Source: Paraburkholderia sabiae (GTDB lineage Bacteria > Pseudomonadota > Gammaproteobacteria > Burkholderiales > Burkholderiaceae). From it: 64,000 nucleotides of DNA. Position numbers and translations under genes: made by a program. A model generated the notes under the pieces. That model did no database searches. It was not told the origin of the DNA and saw only the letters and a program-made list of their open reading frames with translations. This document shows, in pieces, positions 42,950-53,284 of this stretch (its first letter is position 1; each line of letters starts with the position of its first letter). The stretch spans positions 1,922,001-1,986,000 of the forward strand of contig NZ_CP125295.1 of NCBI RefSeq assembly GCF_030412785.1, in the 5' to 3' direction.

Positions 42950-44668
42950 CTATTCGTACCAGCGCGGCGTATAAATCCACTCGCGGCCCGTCCCGGCGGC
43001 GCAGAACGCGCGTGTGGCCGACGAGCCGATTATCACCATCGTGCGCATATCGACATCGGCGGATTTCAGATCGGCCAGCGTCGTCGTTTTCAAAGTCGCG
43101 CCGGGACGGCCAATATCGCGGCCCAATACGACGACGGTCGACGGCGCCCGAAAATCGCGCACGATATCGAGCGCCTTGTCGAGTTGCCACGGCCGCGCGC
43201 GCGAAATCGGGTTATAGAAGGCCATCACGAGATCGGCTTCCGCCGCGTGCCGCAGCCGCGTTTCGATGACGCTCCACGGTTTCAGGTTGTCCGACAGCGA
43301 CAGCACGCAGAAGTCGTGACCGAGCGGCGCGCCTGCCTGCGCAGCTGTCGCGAACGCCGCCGACACGCCCGGCACGATCTCCAGTTCGACGCCGGACCAC
43401 GCCGCGTAGTGCGGCTGCGTCTGCGCTTCGTCGAGCGCTTCGAGCACGGCGGCCGCCATCGCGAACACGCCGGGATCGCCCGACGACACCATCGCGACAT
43501 GACGTCCCGCGCTCGCCAGTTCGAACGCATGACGCGCGCGCTGCATTTCCTCGCGATTGTCGGTGCCGTGCACGCGCTGGTCCGCGCGGAACGGGCCCGC
43601 CATTTTCACGTAGGTCTCGTAGCCGAGGATGTCGGTGGCCAGTGCAAGCGCCGCGCGCGCGGCGGGCGCCATCAGCGAGGCATCGCCAGGCCCAAGGCCG
43701 ATCACGCTCAGCTTGCCGCGCGCGCGGCCCACGGTGGCAGGATCGAGCGGTGCGTGGGCGGCGGCGAATGCGATGGGCGCGTTGGCTTCGGCATCGAATG
43801 CGGTGTGCGGCACGCGCAAGGTTTCGCGAAGCATTTGCGCGGCATTGCCGTCTGCCGTGAAGCGCAACGCGATTTGAAGCGCTTGCGCAGCGTCGCGAAG
43901 CGTTGCGTCGCCGATTCGTGAGGCAGGCGCGAGCAACACGGCCAGCGATTGCGTCGCCAGCCCTCGCGCGCGCAGCGCATCTAGCAGACGTTCTTGCACG
44001 CCGTCGCCCGTCGCCGTCGCGTCGATCGCGGCGACTAAGCTGCGCGGGTGGATCACGAGTTCATTGGTGGCGCCGTTCCATGCCAGCGGCGTCACGCGGA
44101 TCGTGCGACGGGCGTCGTCGGCACGCGGCAGTTGCACGTCGTCGAGCCACGGCGCGTCGCCTTCGATGCGCGTCGCTTCGCCCGCGAGCAGATCCGACAC
44201 GAAGCGCTTGCCCTGATCGATGCTCGCGAGCGCGTAGCCTTCGGGCGGATTCAGCACGCACGCGCCGAAGCGCAGTTCGCCGCTCGTGGTGATCGCGGGC
44301 GGCACGTCGAGTGCGGCACCGATCTCGCGCGCCATCGCGTTCACGCCCGACAGCCCGCCGAGCAGCGGCACGACGGCGCTGCCGTCTTCCGCGACGGCGA
44401 GCACGGGCGGCTCGACGCCCTTGTTCGACAGCAGCGGCGCGACGCAGCGGATCACGATGCCCGCCGCGCACAACGCGATGATCGGCGTGCCGCTCGCGTA
44501 CAGTTCGCGCAGATGCGCGCTGAGTTCGTTGTACACGACGTCGGCATCCGCATCCGCGATGCGTCCTTGCAGACCGTGAACCTTCGCGCCTTCGAAAACC
44601 TTCTGCACGCGCCGCGCGGTTTCGACTGCGCCGACGCCGAGTATCACGATCGCGGGCGGCGTCGTCAT
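42950..44668 (-). CDS. cobJ: CbiG-like / precorrin-3B C17-methyltransferase fusion
   Basis: A 572-residue fusion. Residues about 1-230 are CbiG-like ([54 protein letters not shown]). Residues about 230-320 look like a worn CbiG C-domain that lacks the GIGCRRG motif found in the stand-alone CobE. Residues about 325-572 are CobJ, a SAM-dependent methylase starting [16 protein letters not shown], with [17 protein letters not shown] and [14 protein letters not shown]. CobJ methylates C17 with ring contraction. The ATG at 44668 overlaps the cobI stop (ATGA); the ATG at 44677 has a better ribosome site. Confidence 0.92.
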   Translation of the reverse strand: MTTPPAIVILGVGAVETARRVQKVFEGAKVHGLQGRIADADADVVYNELSAHLRELYASGTPIIALCAAGIVIRCVAPLLSNKGVEPPVLAVAEDGSAVVPLLGGLSGVNAMAREIGAALDVPPAITTSGELRFGACVLNPPEGYALASIDQGKRFVSDLLAGEATRIEGDAPWLDDVQLPRADDARRTIRVTPLAWNGATNELVIHPRSLVAAIDATATGDGVQERLLDALRARGLATQSLAVLLAPASRIGDATLRDAAQALQIALRFTADGNAAQMLRETLRVPHTAFDAEANAPIAFAAAHAPLDPATVGRARGKLSVIGLGPGDASLMAPAARAALALATDILGYETYVKMAGPFRADQRVHGTDNREEMQRARHAFELASAGRHVAMVSSGDPGVFAMAAAVLEALDEAQTQPHYAAWSGVELEIVPGVSAAFATAAQAGAPLGHDFCVLSLSDNLKPWSVIETRLRHAAEADLVMAFYNPISRARPWQLDKALDIVRDFRAPSTVVVLGRDIGRPGATLKTTTLADLKSADVDMRTMVIIGSSATRAFCAAGTGREWIYTPRWYE

Positions 44669-45420
44669 CCTTGCCATTTTTCCCCCGGCACGACGAGCAG
44701 CGAGAAGTAGGGCGAGGCCATCGGATCGACGTCGGCGAGCGGCACGATGCGCTGGTTCGCCATCGTTGCGCGTTCGACATACAGCGCGCGTTCCGCGAGA
44801 CCGAGTTCGTCGAGCACGCGGCGCACCTTGTCGAAGTTGCGCCCGAGCTTCATCACGACGGCGGCGTCGGCGGCGGCGAGACGGCGCTTGAGTTCGTCTT
44901 CGGGCAGCACGCCCGACAACACCGACAGGGTCTGGTTGCGATACACGAGCGGCTGGCCGAGCACGGCGACGCCGCCGAGCATCGAGCACACGCCGGGCAC
45001 GACTTCGGCGTCGAAACGCGGCGACAGCCGGTTCGCGAGCCGGTCGTGCAGATACATGTACGAGCCGTAGAAGAACGGATCGCCTTCGCAGATCACGGCG
45101 ACGTCGCGGCCCGCGTCGAGATGCTGCGCGACCACTTCGGCGGCTGTGTCGTAGAAGTCGGCGATGATCGCTTCATACGAGAGCGGCGGCTCGAGCGCTT
45201 CCGTCGTCACGGGATAGACGAGCGGCAACTGTTCCTGTTCCGCCGACAGATGCGCTTCGATGATCGAGAACGCGTTGCCTTTCTTGCCCTTCGCGACGAA
45301 GTACGCGACCACGTGCGCCGATTTCAGCAGGCGCAGCGCCTTCACGGTGATCAGTTCGGGATCGCCGGGGCCGACGCCGAGTCCGTAAAGCCGTCCGCGC
45401 GTGATGTTCTGTTCGGCCAT
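44665..45420 (-). CDS. cobI: Precorrin-2 C20-methyltransferase
   Basis: A 251-residue SAM-dependent methylase of the corrin pathway. It begins [22 protein letters not shown] and contains [20 protein letters not shown], the CobI/CbiL signature. It converts precorrin-2 to precorrin-3A. Its ATG follows the cobH stop directly (TAAATG), and its own stop overlaps the cobJ start, so translation is probably coupled through the operon. Confidence 0.95.
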   Translation of the reverse strand: MAEQNITRGRLYGLGVGPGDPELITVKALRLLKSAHVVAYFVAKGKKGNAFSIIEAHLSAEQEQLPLVYPVTTEALEPPLSYEAIIADFYDTAAEVVAQHLDAGRDVAVICEGDPFFYGSYMYLHDRLANRLSPRFDAEVVPGVCSMLGGVAVLGQPLVYRNQTLSVLSGVLPEDELKRRLAAADAAVVMKLGRNFDKVRRVLDELGLAERALYVERATMANQRIVPLADVDPMASPYFSLLVVPGEKWQG

Positions 45421-46059
45421 TTATTCGTTCTCCGTTGCGAGCGCGTTCACGGCAGCGGCCGCCATCGCGCTGCCGCCGCGCCGTCCCTGGACGGCGACGA
45501 ACGGCACGCCACGGCTGTCGGCGGCGAGCATCGCCTTCGATTCCGCCGCGCCGACGAAGCCGACCGGGAAGCCGAGAATCAGCGCGGGGCGCGGCGCGCC
45601 GGCGTCGAGCATGTCGAGCAGGTAAAACAGCGACGTCGGCGCATTGCCGATCACGACAATGCTGCCTTCAAGATGCGGCCGCCACAGTTCGAGCGCGACA
45701 GCTGAGCGCGTGTTGCCCAGTTCTCGGGCGAGATCGGGAACGGACGGATCGCCGAGCGTGCAGATCACGTCGTTGTTTGCGGGCAGCCGCGCGCGCGTGA
45801 TGCCTTCGGCGACCATGCGCGCGTCGCAGAGGATCGGCGCGCCGTTCGCGAGCGCGGTGCGTCCCGCGCGGCCCGCGCCGTCGGAAAAGCGCAACTCGCT
45901 GACGATATCGACCATTCCGCACGCGTGGATCACGCGCACGGCGAGCTTTTCGAGGTCGGCGGGAATGCGCGAGAGGTCAGCTTCCGCACGGATGGTCGCG
46001 AACGACTGGCGATAGATTTCTTGTCCGTCGCGAATGTAGTCAGGCATCGAATGGCTCAT
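45421..46059 (-). CDS. cobH: Precorrin-8X methylmutase
   Basis: A 212-residue enzyme that moves the C11 methyl to C12 to give hydrogenobyrinate. The catalytic histidine lies in VRVIHACGMVDIV near residue 45, and GAPILCDARMVAEGI and IGFPVGFVGAAESK-type segments follow (here LGFPVGFVGAAESKAML). The start at 46059 is the first ATG; a TTG directly before it and an ATG at 46047 are alternatives. The start region overlaps the end of cobG by about 20 bases. Confidence 0.95.
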   Translation of the reverse strand: MSHSMPDYIRDGQEIYRQSFATIRAEADLSRIPADLEKLAVRVIHACGMVDIVSELRFSDGAGRAGRTALANGAPILCDARMVAEGITRARLPANNDVICTLGDPSVPDLARELGNTRSAVALELWRPHLEGSIVVIGNAPTSLFYLLDMLDAGAPRPALILGFPVGFVGAAESKAMLAADSRGVPFVAVQGRRGGSAMAAAAVNALATENE

Positions 46060-47437
46060 CAAAAGGGGGCGCGGCGGACGCGTTCAGGATGTCCGCCGCT
46101 TCGTCGATCGTGACGCCGCGCGCGAGCAGGCGGCCGAAGCCTGTCGATTCGCGCGGGTCTTGTGTGGTGTAGAGGTCGTAGCGGTTTTGCGACGTCGCCA
46201 GCAGCGTGTACGGCGCGCAATGCGCGGCGGCGCATGATCGCGGGCAGCCGCTGAGGTGCACCTGAGTTTGCGCGGGGACGCCGCGTGCGGCGAGCTTTAG
46301 CGCGTCGGCTTTCGTATCGGCGAGGCTTTTCGCGCAGCCGGTCGATCCGGCGCACGCGATTACGCGTGTCAGCGGGTTGTGCGGCGTTGTTGCGAGGCCG
46401 AGTGTTTCGAGCGTTTGCAACGTTGCCGCGACGTTGGATGTGTCGATGTCGGTGAGCAGCACGGTTTGCCATGGTGTCATGTGCAGCATTGCGCCTTCGT
46501 GGTTCTGCTGTTGTGCAAGAACGGCGAGGCCGCGTAACGTTGTGCTGTTCATGCGGCCTAGCGCGGGCTGAGCGCCGATGTGCCAACGCTGGCCGTCGCG
46601 TTGCTGGCGAGCGCCGAGTCTGCGCGACGCATCGGCGGGCTCGCGGCGCCAGCGTTCTACGGGCTCACCGCGCAGCAGACTTATGCCGCTTTGAGGTTCG
46701 GCATGCGCGAGCACGTTATCGACTGAATGCGCAGCGATCACATCACGCATGCGTGTGTGTTCTGGCGCGGCGAGATCGAGGAACGTGTGCAGCAGAGCGC
46801 GCGTTAGCGCCGGAACGTCGGACGCTGCGACGGCTGCGAGCGCGTTCGCGTGTTCCGCAGCGACGGGCGGGCAGCCTGCAAGACCGAGGGCGTATAGCGG
46901 CTCCGCATGATCGCTTGGTTGCATCGCCGAAAACCAGATGTCGTGCGGATGATCGAGCATCATCAAACGCTCGCCGCCGTCGAGCAGCAGCGCAAATTTC
47001 GGCGACAGCGCCGCGCAACGGGGATCGCTTTGCAGCAAGGTCAGCAGATCGGCGGCGAGGGCTGTTGTGTCGGATAACGCGTGGGCATCACGGCCCGCTG
47101 CCGGGCTGACCATCACGTTTCGCACGTCGTCGGCGTGTGCGTGTGTCGCGTCTTGCGGACCGAGTCCCGCGTCGAGCAGTGCGGCGATCAGTGCCTCTTC
47201 ATGTCCACGCTTGACGCCGCGTAGTTGCAGGTTCGCGCGATTCGTTATATCGACGATGCCGGACGCGTGTTCATCGATTGCATCGGCGATGGCGAGTGCC
47301 TGGCTCGCGCTCAAGACGCCGCCCGCGAGCTTCACGCGGCAGATGCCGCCGTCGAGCGCAGGCACGATGCGCAACAGCCCGGGACAGGCGGAAGGGCGCA
47401 TGGCGGAAGGATCGGACGAATGAAAAGCGTGGCTCAA
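46040..47437 (-). CDS. cobG: Precorrin-3B synthase
   Basis: A 465-residue member of the sulfite/nitrite reductase family that hydroxylates precorrin-3A with oxygen. The ferredoxin-like half-domains are at about residues 20-90 and 265-350. The 4Fe-4S cysteines are in CAGSTGCAKS and SGCPRSCAAAHC near residues 385-430. It is the hallmark of the aerobic route. It is the first gene after the third cobalamin riboswitch, about 100 bases upstream. Confidence 0.93.
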   Translation of the reverse strand: MSHAFHSSDPSAMRPSACPGLLRIVPALDGGICRVKLAGGVLSASQALAIADAIDEHASGIVDITNRANLQLRGVKRGHEEALIAALLDAGLGPQDATHAHADDVRNVMVSPAAGRDAHALSDTTALAADLLTLLQSDPRCAALSPKFALLLDGGERLMMLDHPHDIWFSAMQPSDHAEPLYALGLAGCPPVAAEHANALAAVAASDVPALTRALLHTFLDLAAPEHTRMRDVIAAHSVDNVLAHAEPQSGISLLRGEPVERWRREPADASRRLGARQQRDGQRWHIGAQPALGRMNSTTLRGLAVLAQQQNHEGAMLHMTPWQTVLLTDIDTSNVAATLQTLETLGLATTPHNPLTRVIACAGSTGCAKSLADTKADALKLAARGVPAQTQVHLSGCPRSCAAAHCAPYTLLATSQNRYDLYTTQDPRESTGFGRLLARGVTIDEAADILNASAAPPFDEPFDA

Positions 47438-47536
47438 GACATCACCGGGTTAACGTCGCGCGACGGCCCGGGCATCTCGACGGAGAGCGGCTCGGCATCG
47501 GTACACCCCGCCCGATGTTGGCTGGCACGAACTTTT

Positions 47537-47695
47537 GGCCGGCAGGTGTCCTGACTCACAGGTCTTCGTTCACGTCCGGCCTTCCCGGTAACACCAGTGG
47601 CACAAATTGGCATGAACTCGCTGCATACAGTTGCGGGGGCAGTCACGGTCATCGCAGTGATGTGTGTTCCCTCTTAGGCCCCGAAAGGCACCGGC
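47537..47695 (-). promoter_or_regulatory. Cobalamin riboswitch ahead of cobG-cobH-cobI-cobJ
   Basis: On the minus strand: GCCGGTGCC start, GAGGGAACAC, GACTGCCCCCGCAACTGTA, GTGCCACTGG, CCGGGAAGGC, and the B12 box GTCAGGACACCTGCC (complement at 47541-47555). This is a textbook aptamer, closer to the general consensus than the two in the other cluster. Confidence 0.93.
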
Positions 47696-47798
47696 GAACG
47701 GGTATTATGCCTTTTTTCGAACAGCACAACGATGCCGCGGCCTTTGAATACGGGCCGCAGCAGCATTTTCAGTACATCAAGCAGATGAGGATCGACGC

Positions 47799-49004
47799 AT
47801 GCCGGCCTGGCTGACCGTGGTAGGAATGGGCGACGACGGGTTTGCCGGACTTGGGAAGGCGGCGCGGCGCGCGCTGATCGACGCGTCGGTGATCTACGGC
47901 GGCGAGCGGCATCTGTCGATGCTGCCCGTGTGCCTGAACGCCGCGCGCGAACCGTGGCCGCAACCCTTCGACATCGCGCCCGTGCTCGCGCGGCGCAACA
48001 CGCCCGTGTGCGTGCTGGCGAGCGGCGACCCGATGTTCTATGGCGTCGGCGCGACGCTCGCGCGCCACGTTGCCGCCGACGAACTGCGCGTGCTGCCTGC
48101 GCCGTCGTCGGTGTCGCTCGCGGCGGCGCGGCTCGGCTGGGCATTGCAGGACGTGCCGACGGTGTCGCTCGTCGGACGGCCACTCGCGGCCTTGCAGACG
48201 CATCTGCACGAGGGCGCGCGCGTGTTCGTGCTGAGCGCGGACGGCAAGACGCCTGCCGCCGTCGCCGCGTGGCTCGGCGAACGTGGCTTCGGCGCGACGC
48301 GGATGATCGTGATGGAACATCTGGGCAGCGAGACCGAACGCGTGATCGACGCTCGCGCGCAGGACTGGTCGATCGGCGAGACAGCGGCGCTGAACCTGAT
48401 CGCGCTCGAATGCCGACGCGATGCGTCCGATGCGCCGCGACTCGCATTGACGCCCGGCCTGCCCGACGACGCTTTCCGCCACGACGGCCAGTTGACGAAG
48501 CGCGACGTGCGCGCGCTGACGCTCGGCCGTCTTGCACCCGCGCCCGGCGAACTGCTGTGGGACGTGGGCGCGGGCTGTGGATCGATCGGCATCGAATGGA
48601 TGCGCGCGCATGCCACGTGTCGCGCGATTGCAATCGAAGCGAACGGCGAGCGTCAACGTTTCATCGAACACAATCGCGACGCGCTCGGCGTGCCTTCGCT
48701 GCAACTCGTCGCAGGCAAGGCGCCCGATGCATTGCGGGATTTGCCCGCGCCTGACGCTGTTTTTATCGGCGGCGGCGTAACCGTGGATGGCGTGCTCGAC
48801 GCCTGCTGGCAGGCGCTCAAAAGCGGCGGGCGGCTGGTCGCGAATGCCGTCACGCTCGAAGGCGAAGCGGCGCTGATCGCGTGGCGCGCGCAGCATGGCG
48901 GCACGCTGACGCGCATCGCGCTCGCCGAAGCACAGGCGCTCGGCGGCTTCGAAACGTGGCGCTCCGCGCTGCCGATCACGCTACTCGACACCCGCAAACC
49001 GTGA
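47799..49004 (+). CDS. cobL: Precorrin-6Y C5,15-methyltransferase (decarboxylating)
   Basis: A 401-residue fusion of the CbiE and CbiT functions. The N-terminal methylase starts [19 protein letters not shown] and has [18 protein letters not shown] near residue 70. The C-terminal CbiT domain has the SAM loop [19 protein letters not shown] near 255 and decarboxylates ring C. GAGGA lies seven bases before the ATG. It is divergent from cobG; unlike cobG, it has no riboswitch on its own side. Confidence 0.95.
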   Translation: MPAWLTVVGMGDDGFAGLGKAARRALIDASVIYGGERHLSMLPVCLNAAREPWPQPFDIAPVLARRNTPVCVLASGDPMFYGVGATLARHVAADELRVLPAPSSVSLAAARLGWALQDVPTVSLVGRPLAALQTHLHEGARVFVLSADGKTPAAVAAWLGERGFGATRMIVMEHLGSETERVIDARAQDWSIGETAALNLIALECRRDASDAPRLALTPGLPDDAFRHDGQLTKRDVRALTLGRLAPAPGELLWDVGAGCGSIGIEWMRAHATCRAIAIEANGERQRFIEHNRDALGVPSLQLVAGKAPDALRDLPAPDAVFIGGGVTVDGVLDACWQALKSGGRLVANAVTLEGEAALIAWRAQHGGTLTRIALAEAQALGGFETWRSALPITLLDTRKP

Positions 49005-50104
49005 TGCGCGACGAAACGCCCGAACAACCCGCGCCGCTGCGCAGCGGCTATACGACGGGAAGCTGCGCGACGGCGACGTCGCTGGCGGCGGCGCGTCTGC
49101 TGCTGTCGGGCATCGCCAGCGACGTCGCTGAAATCGTGTTGCCGAAAGGCCAGCATGTGCCGATGAAGCTCGTGTTCTGCCGTCTGCTGAACGACGGAAA
49201 GGACGGCGCGGAAGCGGGCACCGTGAAGGACGCGGGCGACGATCCCGATGTCACGCATGGCGCCATCGTGTTCGCGCGCGTGCGGCTCGCCGACACGCCC
49301 GGCGTGCGTTTTCATGCGGGACCGGGCGTCGGCACGGTGACGCGCGCGGGCCTTACGCTGCCTGTCGGCGAGCCCGCCATCAACCCGGTGCCGCGCCAGA
49401 TGATGACCACCCATCTCACCGATCTGGCCGCCGAGCACGGCTACGCAGGCGGCTTCGAAGTCATGATCGGCGTGGAGAACGGCGAGGCGCTCGCGCAGAA
49501 GACGATGAACCCGCGACTCGGCATCGTCGGCGGATTGTCGATACTCGGCACGACGGGCATCGTGCGGCCGTTTTCGTGCTCGGCGTATATCGCGTCGATT
49601 CATCAGGGCATCGATGTGGCGCGCGCGAATGGTTATCGGCATATCGCGGCGTGCACGGGCAACGCGAGCGAAGACACGATGCGCGCGTATTACCAGTTGC
49701 CCGATATCGCGCTGATCGAAATGGGCGACTTCGCGGGCGCGGTGCTGAAGCATCTGAAGCGCGCGCCTGTCGAGAGGCTCAGCATGTGCGGCGGCTTCGG
49801 CAAACTGAGCAAGCTGGCAGCGGGACATCTCGATCTGCATAGCCGCAATTCGAGCATCGACTTGCCGCTCCTTGCGCAATGGTGCGCCGATCATCCAGCC
49901 AACGATGCCGCGTTGCAGGCCGCGATCGTCGGCGCGAACACGAGCCAGGAAGCGCTCGCGATGGCGTTGAAGCGTGGCGTCCCGCTCGGCGATATCGTCT
50001 GTTCGCGCGCGCGGGACGTGGCGCGCGAGATCGTGCCGGCATCGGTCGAAGTGGAGATGTTTGCAATCGACCGGCAGGGCAATATTGTCGGAGAAGCGCG
50101 GTGA
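49004..50104 (+). CDS. cbiD: Cobalt-precorrin-5B (C1)-methyltransferase, CbiD type
   Basis: A 366-residue enzyme, recognised by [19 protein letters not shown] at the N-terminus, then [25 protein letters not shown] read in pieces, and [12 protein letters not shown] later. CbiD replaces CobF at C1 methylation and is usually an anaerobic-route protein. The start ATG at 49004 shares its A with the cobL stop; a GTG at 49001 is an alternative. The gene sits in a pathway that otherwise uses aerobic enzymes. Confidence 0.93.
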   Translation: MRDETPEQPAPLRSGYTTGSCATATSLAAARLLLSGIASDVAEIVLPKGQHVPMKLVFCRLLNDGKDGAEAGTVKDAGDDPDVTHGAIVFARVRLADTPGVRFHAGPGVGTVTRAGLTLPVGEPAINPVPRQMMTTHLTDLAAEHGYAGGFEVMIGVENGEALAQKTMNPRLGIVGGLSILGTTGIVRPFSCSAYIASIHQGIDVARANGYRHIAACTGNASEDTMRAYYQLPDIALIEMGDFAGAVLKHLKRAPVERLSMCGGFGKLSKLAAGHLDLHSRNSSIDLPLLAQWCADHPANDAALQAAIVGANTSQEALAMALKRGVPLGDIVCSRARDVAREIVPASVEVEMFAIDRQGNIVGEAR

Positions 50105-50832
50105 AGCGCGTGCTTTTGCTCGGCGGCACGGGCGACGCGTTGCAGATCGCGCGGCAACTCGGGGCACAACATGTGTATAGCCTCGCGGGCCTCGGACGCG
50201 TGCCGGAAGGGTTGGCGTGCAGCGTGCGCGTCGGCGGATTCGGCGGCAGCGAGGGGCTTGCGCGCTACATCGAAAGCGAGGGCATTGCGCTCGTGATCGA
50301 CGCGACGCACCCGTATGCCGCGCAAATGAGCGCGAACGCGGCCACCGCGTGCCGCGCGACGAACGTTCCGTGCTGGGCGTTGCGCCGCGCGGGCTGGACA
50401 CCGCAAGCGGGCGACGACTGGCGGATGGTCGACGGCTGGGATGAACTCGTCGATGCGGTCCGACCGTTCAGGCGCGTGCTCTTTACATCGGGCCGCGAGC
50501 CGCTCGCGCATCTCGACGAGATACCTGCGCATCAGTACTGGATCGTCCGATGTCTCGACGCGCATCCGGGCAATGAGCGAGCGCGCATCATCGACGCGCG
50601 GGGGCCGTTCGATATCGACGGCGAGCGGGCATTGTTCGCGCTGAACGGCATCGATGTGCTGGTGACGAAGAACAGCGGCGGATCGGCGACGGAAGCGAAA
50701 CTCGAAGTCGCGCGCGAGCGGAAGATGCCGGTCGTGATGATGCGTCGGCCGGCGTTGCCTGAAGTCGATCGCGAGTTCGACAGCCCGGCGCAATTGCTGC
50801 GCGCGTTGAACGAAGAAATGGGAGTGGTGTGA
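50101..50832 (+). CDS. cobK: Precorrin-6A reductase
   Basis: A 243-residue NADPH-dependent reductase of the CobK/CbiJ family. It begins [20 protein letters not shown], with a GTG start at 50101 overlapping the cbiD stop by four bases. [20 protein letters not shown] near residue 65 and [19 protein letters not shown] near 195 are family blocks. It reduces a ring double bond to give precorrin-6B, the CobL substrate. Confidence 0.93.
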   Translation: MKRVLLLGGTGDALQIARQLGAQHVYSLAGLGRVPEGLACSVRVGGFGGSEGLARYIESEGIALVIDATHPYAAQMSANAATACRATNVPCWALRRAGWTPQAGDDWRMVDGWDELVDAVRPFRRVLFTSGREPLAHLDEIPAHQYWIVRCLDAHPGNERARIIDARGPFDIDGERALFALNGIDVLVTKNSGGSATEAKLEVARERKMPVVMMRRPALPEVDREFDSPAQLLRALNEEMGVV

Positions 50833-50833
50833 A

Positions 50834-51565
50834 ATGACGGTGTTTTTTATCGGCGCGGGACCGGGCGATCCAGAACTGATCTCGGTGAAGGGACAGCGTC
50901 TGGTGCGTACGTGTCCGGTGATTCTGTATGCGGGCTCGCTGGTGCCGGAAGCCGTCTTGAACGGCAACGTTGCTGAAAAAGTGGTGAACACGGCCGAACT
51001 CGATCTGGACGCAATCGTCGCGCTACTCGCCGACGCACACGCGAAAGGACAGGACGTAGCGCGCGTGCATTCGGGCGACCCGTCGTTGTATGGCGCAATC
51101 GGCGAACAGATTCGCCGGTTGAAGGCACTGGGAATTGCATATGAAATCGTGCCGGGCGTAACAGCGACGGCCGCATGCGCGGCGACACTGGGCGTCGAGT
51201 TGACCTTGCCGGATGTATCGCAGACGTTGATTCTGACGCGCTATGCACGCAAGACGTCGATGCCGGAGGGAGAGCAGCTTGGGGATCTTGCACGACATCG
51301 AGCGACGATGGCGATACATCTTGGAGTGAGACACATCGCGCGAATTGTCGAGGAATTGACGCCGCACTACGGCAGCGATTGTCCCGTCGCAGTGATTTAC
51401 CGCGCGAGCTGGCCGGATGAAGAGAAAGTGACGGGCACGCTCAAGGACATCGTTGAAAAAGTACAGGCGACGGACATCGAGAGAACGGCGCTAATTCTGG
51501 TTGGGCGGGTGCTCGACGCAGAGCACTTTGCGGATTCGACGTTGTATTCGAAGGAAGCGGAGTAA
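50834..51565 (+). CDS. cobM: Precorrin-4 C11-methyltransferase
   Basis: A 243-residue SAM-dependent methylase. It begins [20 protein letters not shown] and has RVHSGDPSLYGAIGEQIRRL and EIVPGVTATAACAATLGVEL, specific to CobM/CbiF. It is the last gene of the plus-strand operon, one base after cobK. The 3' end abuts a second copy of the hairpin repeat. Confidence 0.95.
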   Translation: MTVFFIGAGPGDPELISVKGQRLVRTCPVILYAGSLVPEAVLNGNVAEKVVNTAELDLDAIVALLADAHAKGQDVARVHSGDPSLYGAIGEQIRRLKALGIAYEIVPGVTATAACAATLGVELTLPDVSQTLILTRYARKTSMPEGEQLGDLARHRATMAIHLGVRHIARIVEELTPHYGSDCPVAVIYRASWPDEEKVTGTLKDIVEKVQATDIERTALILVGRVLDAEHFADSTLYSKEAE

Positions 51566-51658
51566 AAAAGCGCTAGCAACGAACAGAAGCTAGCGCGCTA
51601 CGGGAAGAAGAGGGACGTTGAGAGCCCGTGGGCAAAAAACAAGTGCTAGCGGTGTGAG

Positions 51659-51770
51659 CGGCTTTCTTTTGCCTACTTTTCTTTGCCGCTGCAAAGAAAA
51701 GTAGGTGCCGCCCCGCACAGGGGCGACGCGTGAAGGGAGGCATGAAAACGCGGATGCCAGCGACGCGCCA
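51659..51770 (-). repeat. Solo arm of the 3655-4290 repeat element
   Basis: From 51659 the sequence matches the right arm at 4139-4210 almost base for base, including the hairpin and the CCCCGCACAGGGG palindrome, then shares CGCGGATGCCA further on. Only one arm is present. Like the other copies it lies between convergent genes (cobM and the symporter). Confidence 0.85.
51672..51705 (-). terminator. Hairpin of the solo repeat arm
   Basis: The same perfect 15-bp stem with a CGCT loop as at 4152-4185. It sits 107 bases after the cobM stop and 101 bases after the symporter stop read on the other strand, so it can serve both. Confidence 0.6.
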
Positions 51771-51805
51771 GAACGAACCTAAAAAAAGGCGCGTCGCGAG
51801 AACAA

Positions 51806-53284
51806 TCAATGCGTATGCACATGCGACCGCTCTTCCCTCGCATGCGGCTGCGTCAAAGCACTAACAACAACAAACACGACCACATTCAAAGCAAGCGCAA
51901 CAAACCCGATATTCACATCCTTAAGCGCGTCAGGCAAAAACGGCATGAGCTGCGCAACGCTCATCTTGAACAACGTGGTAACAGCGACAACAGCCACCCC
52001 CACCACGATCCCGCAAAAAGCCCCTTGCCTGGTAGCCCGATTCCGAGGAGCGAGACTACAGATCACAGCAGGGAAGAGCTGCGTAACGAAGCTATAACCC
52101 ATCAAAAGCAGCGCAACGATGGTTTCCCCGCCATGCAGCGTAAACAGCACAGCAACGAGAGCCACAACGGGCACAAAAAACCGCGCCAGTTTGGCAACAG
52201 CCTCATCACTAGCATTCCGCGCCACGAGCCCGCGATAGACGTCATTGGCGAGCAACGTCGACGCAGTCGTGAGAATCATGGAGCCAGGAACTAGAGCAGT
52301 CAGCACACCGGCAGCGCCGATCACCCCGACGAACCACGGATCGAACGTAGCCAGCGACAGCTTGAACAAAGACAGATCGATATCTCCGCCCTTGAGCCCA
52401 GGTACTTTCAAAGCCGCAGCAAAACCCACAAAAAACACGAACAGCAAGATCAGCTGATACAAAGGCAACACAATCGCATTGCGCCGAAAGATCCGCTCAT
52501 CCTTCGCGGTGAACACCGAACCGAACGTATGCGGCCACATGAAAAAGCCGAGCGCGGTGAGCAGCACCGTCGACTGGAACCATGTCACGCTCGATCCCTT
52601 CTCGGGGAAGGTCAGGAAGCCGGGACGCGCCGCATCGATCGCATGGAACATCTGGCCGAGCCCGCCGTAGTAGTGAATCGGCAGATAGATCCCGAGAAAC
52701 AGCACGATGGCGAGAATCAGCAGATCCTTCACGACCGAATTCCACGCCGAGCCGCGCACGCCCGAGACCGTCACATAGATGGTGACCACGGCCGCGCCGA
52801 TCCAGATGGCGGCCGTCGACGGAACGGCGCCGTACGAAGCCGTCGACACGATGATGCCGAGCCCCTTCAATTGCAGCACGAGATAGGGAATCAGCGCGAC
52901 GACGTCGACGATCGCGACCAGCACGCCGAGCGACGGGCTGTCGTACTTGCGCGCAAAGAAATGCGGCTGCGACACGAGCCGATGCGCCTTCGCGAAACGC
53001 CAGACGGGCGGCAGCATCCAGTACGACAGCACATACGCGAGCGTGCCGTACGCCAGGATGTAGTAGACGGGCGCGCCCTTGCCGTACGCGAAGCCGCTGC
53101 CGCCCAGAAACGTGAACGTCGTGTAAATTTCACCTGCCATCAGCAGGAACACGAAAGCCGTGCCGAAGCTGCGGCCACCGACCGTCCATTGTTCGAGGCT
53201 CATGTCGTGCCCGTGGCGGGCGCGTATGCCGAGGTACAGCGCGAACAGCGTGACGGCGGCGATGATTGCGAGAGCGCTGCTCAT
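51806..53284 (-). CDS. Sodium:solute symporter, probable monocarboxylate transporter (MctP-like)
   Basis: A 492-residue membrane protein of the SSS family with about 13 hydrophobic segments. Conserved stretches include FVFLLMAGEIYTTFTFLGGSGFAYGKG near residue 45, GYSFVTQLFPAVICSLAPR near 405, and PGSMILTTASTLLANDVYRG near 325. MctP-like members take up lactate, pyruvate or acetate. The start overlaps the stop of the DUF3311 gene by four bases. The last third of the gene is T-rich on the coding strand. Confidence 0.88.
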   Translation of the reverse strand: MSSALAIIAAVTLFALYLGIRARHGHDMSLEQWTVGGRSFGTAFVFLLMAGEIYTTFTFLGGSGFAYGKGAPVYYILAYGTLAYVLSYWMLPPVWRFAKAHRLVSQPHFFARKYDSPSLGVLVAIVDVVALIPYLVLQLKGLGIIVSTASYGAVPSTAAIWIGAAVVTIYVTVSGVRGSAWNSVVKDLLILAIVLFLGIYLPIHYYGGLGQMFHAIDAARPGFLTFPEKGSSVTWFQSTVLLTALGFFMWPHTFGSVFTAKDERIFRRNAIVLPLYQLILLFVFFVGFAAALKVPGLKGGDIDLSLFKLSLATFDPWFVGVIGAAGVLTALVPGSMILTTASTLLANDVYRGLVARNASDEAVAKLARFFVPVVALVAVLFTLHGGETIVALLLMGYSFVTQLFPAVICSLAPRNRATRQGAFCGIVVGVAVVAVTTLFKMSVAQLMPFLPDALKDVNIGFVALALNVVVFVVVSALTQPHAREERSHVHTH

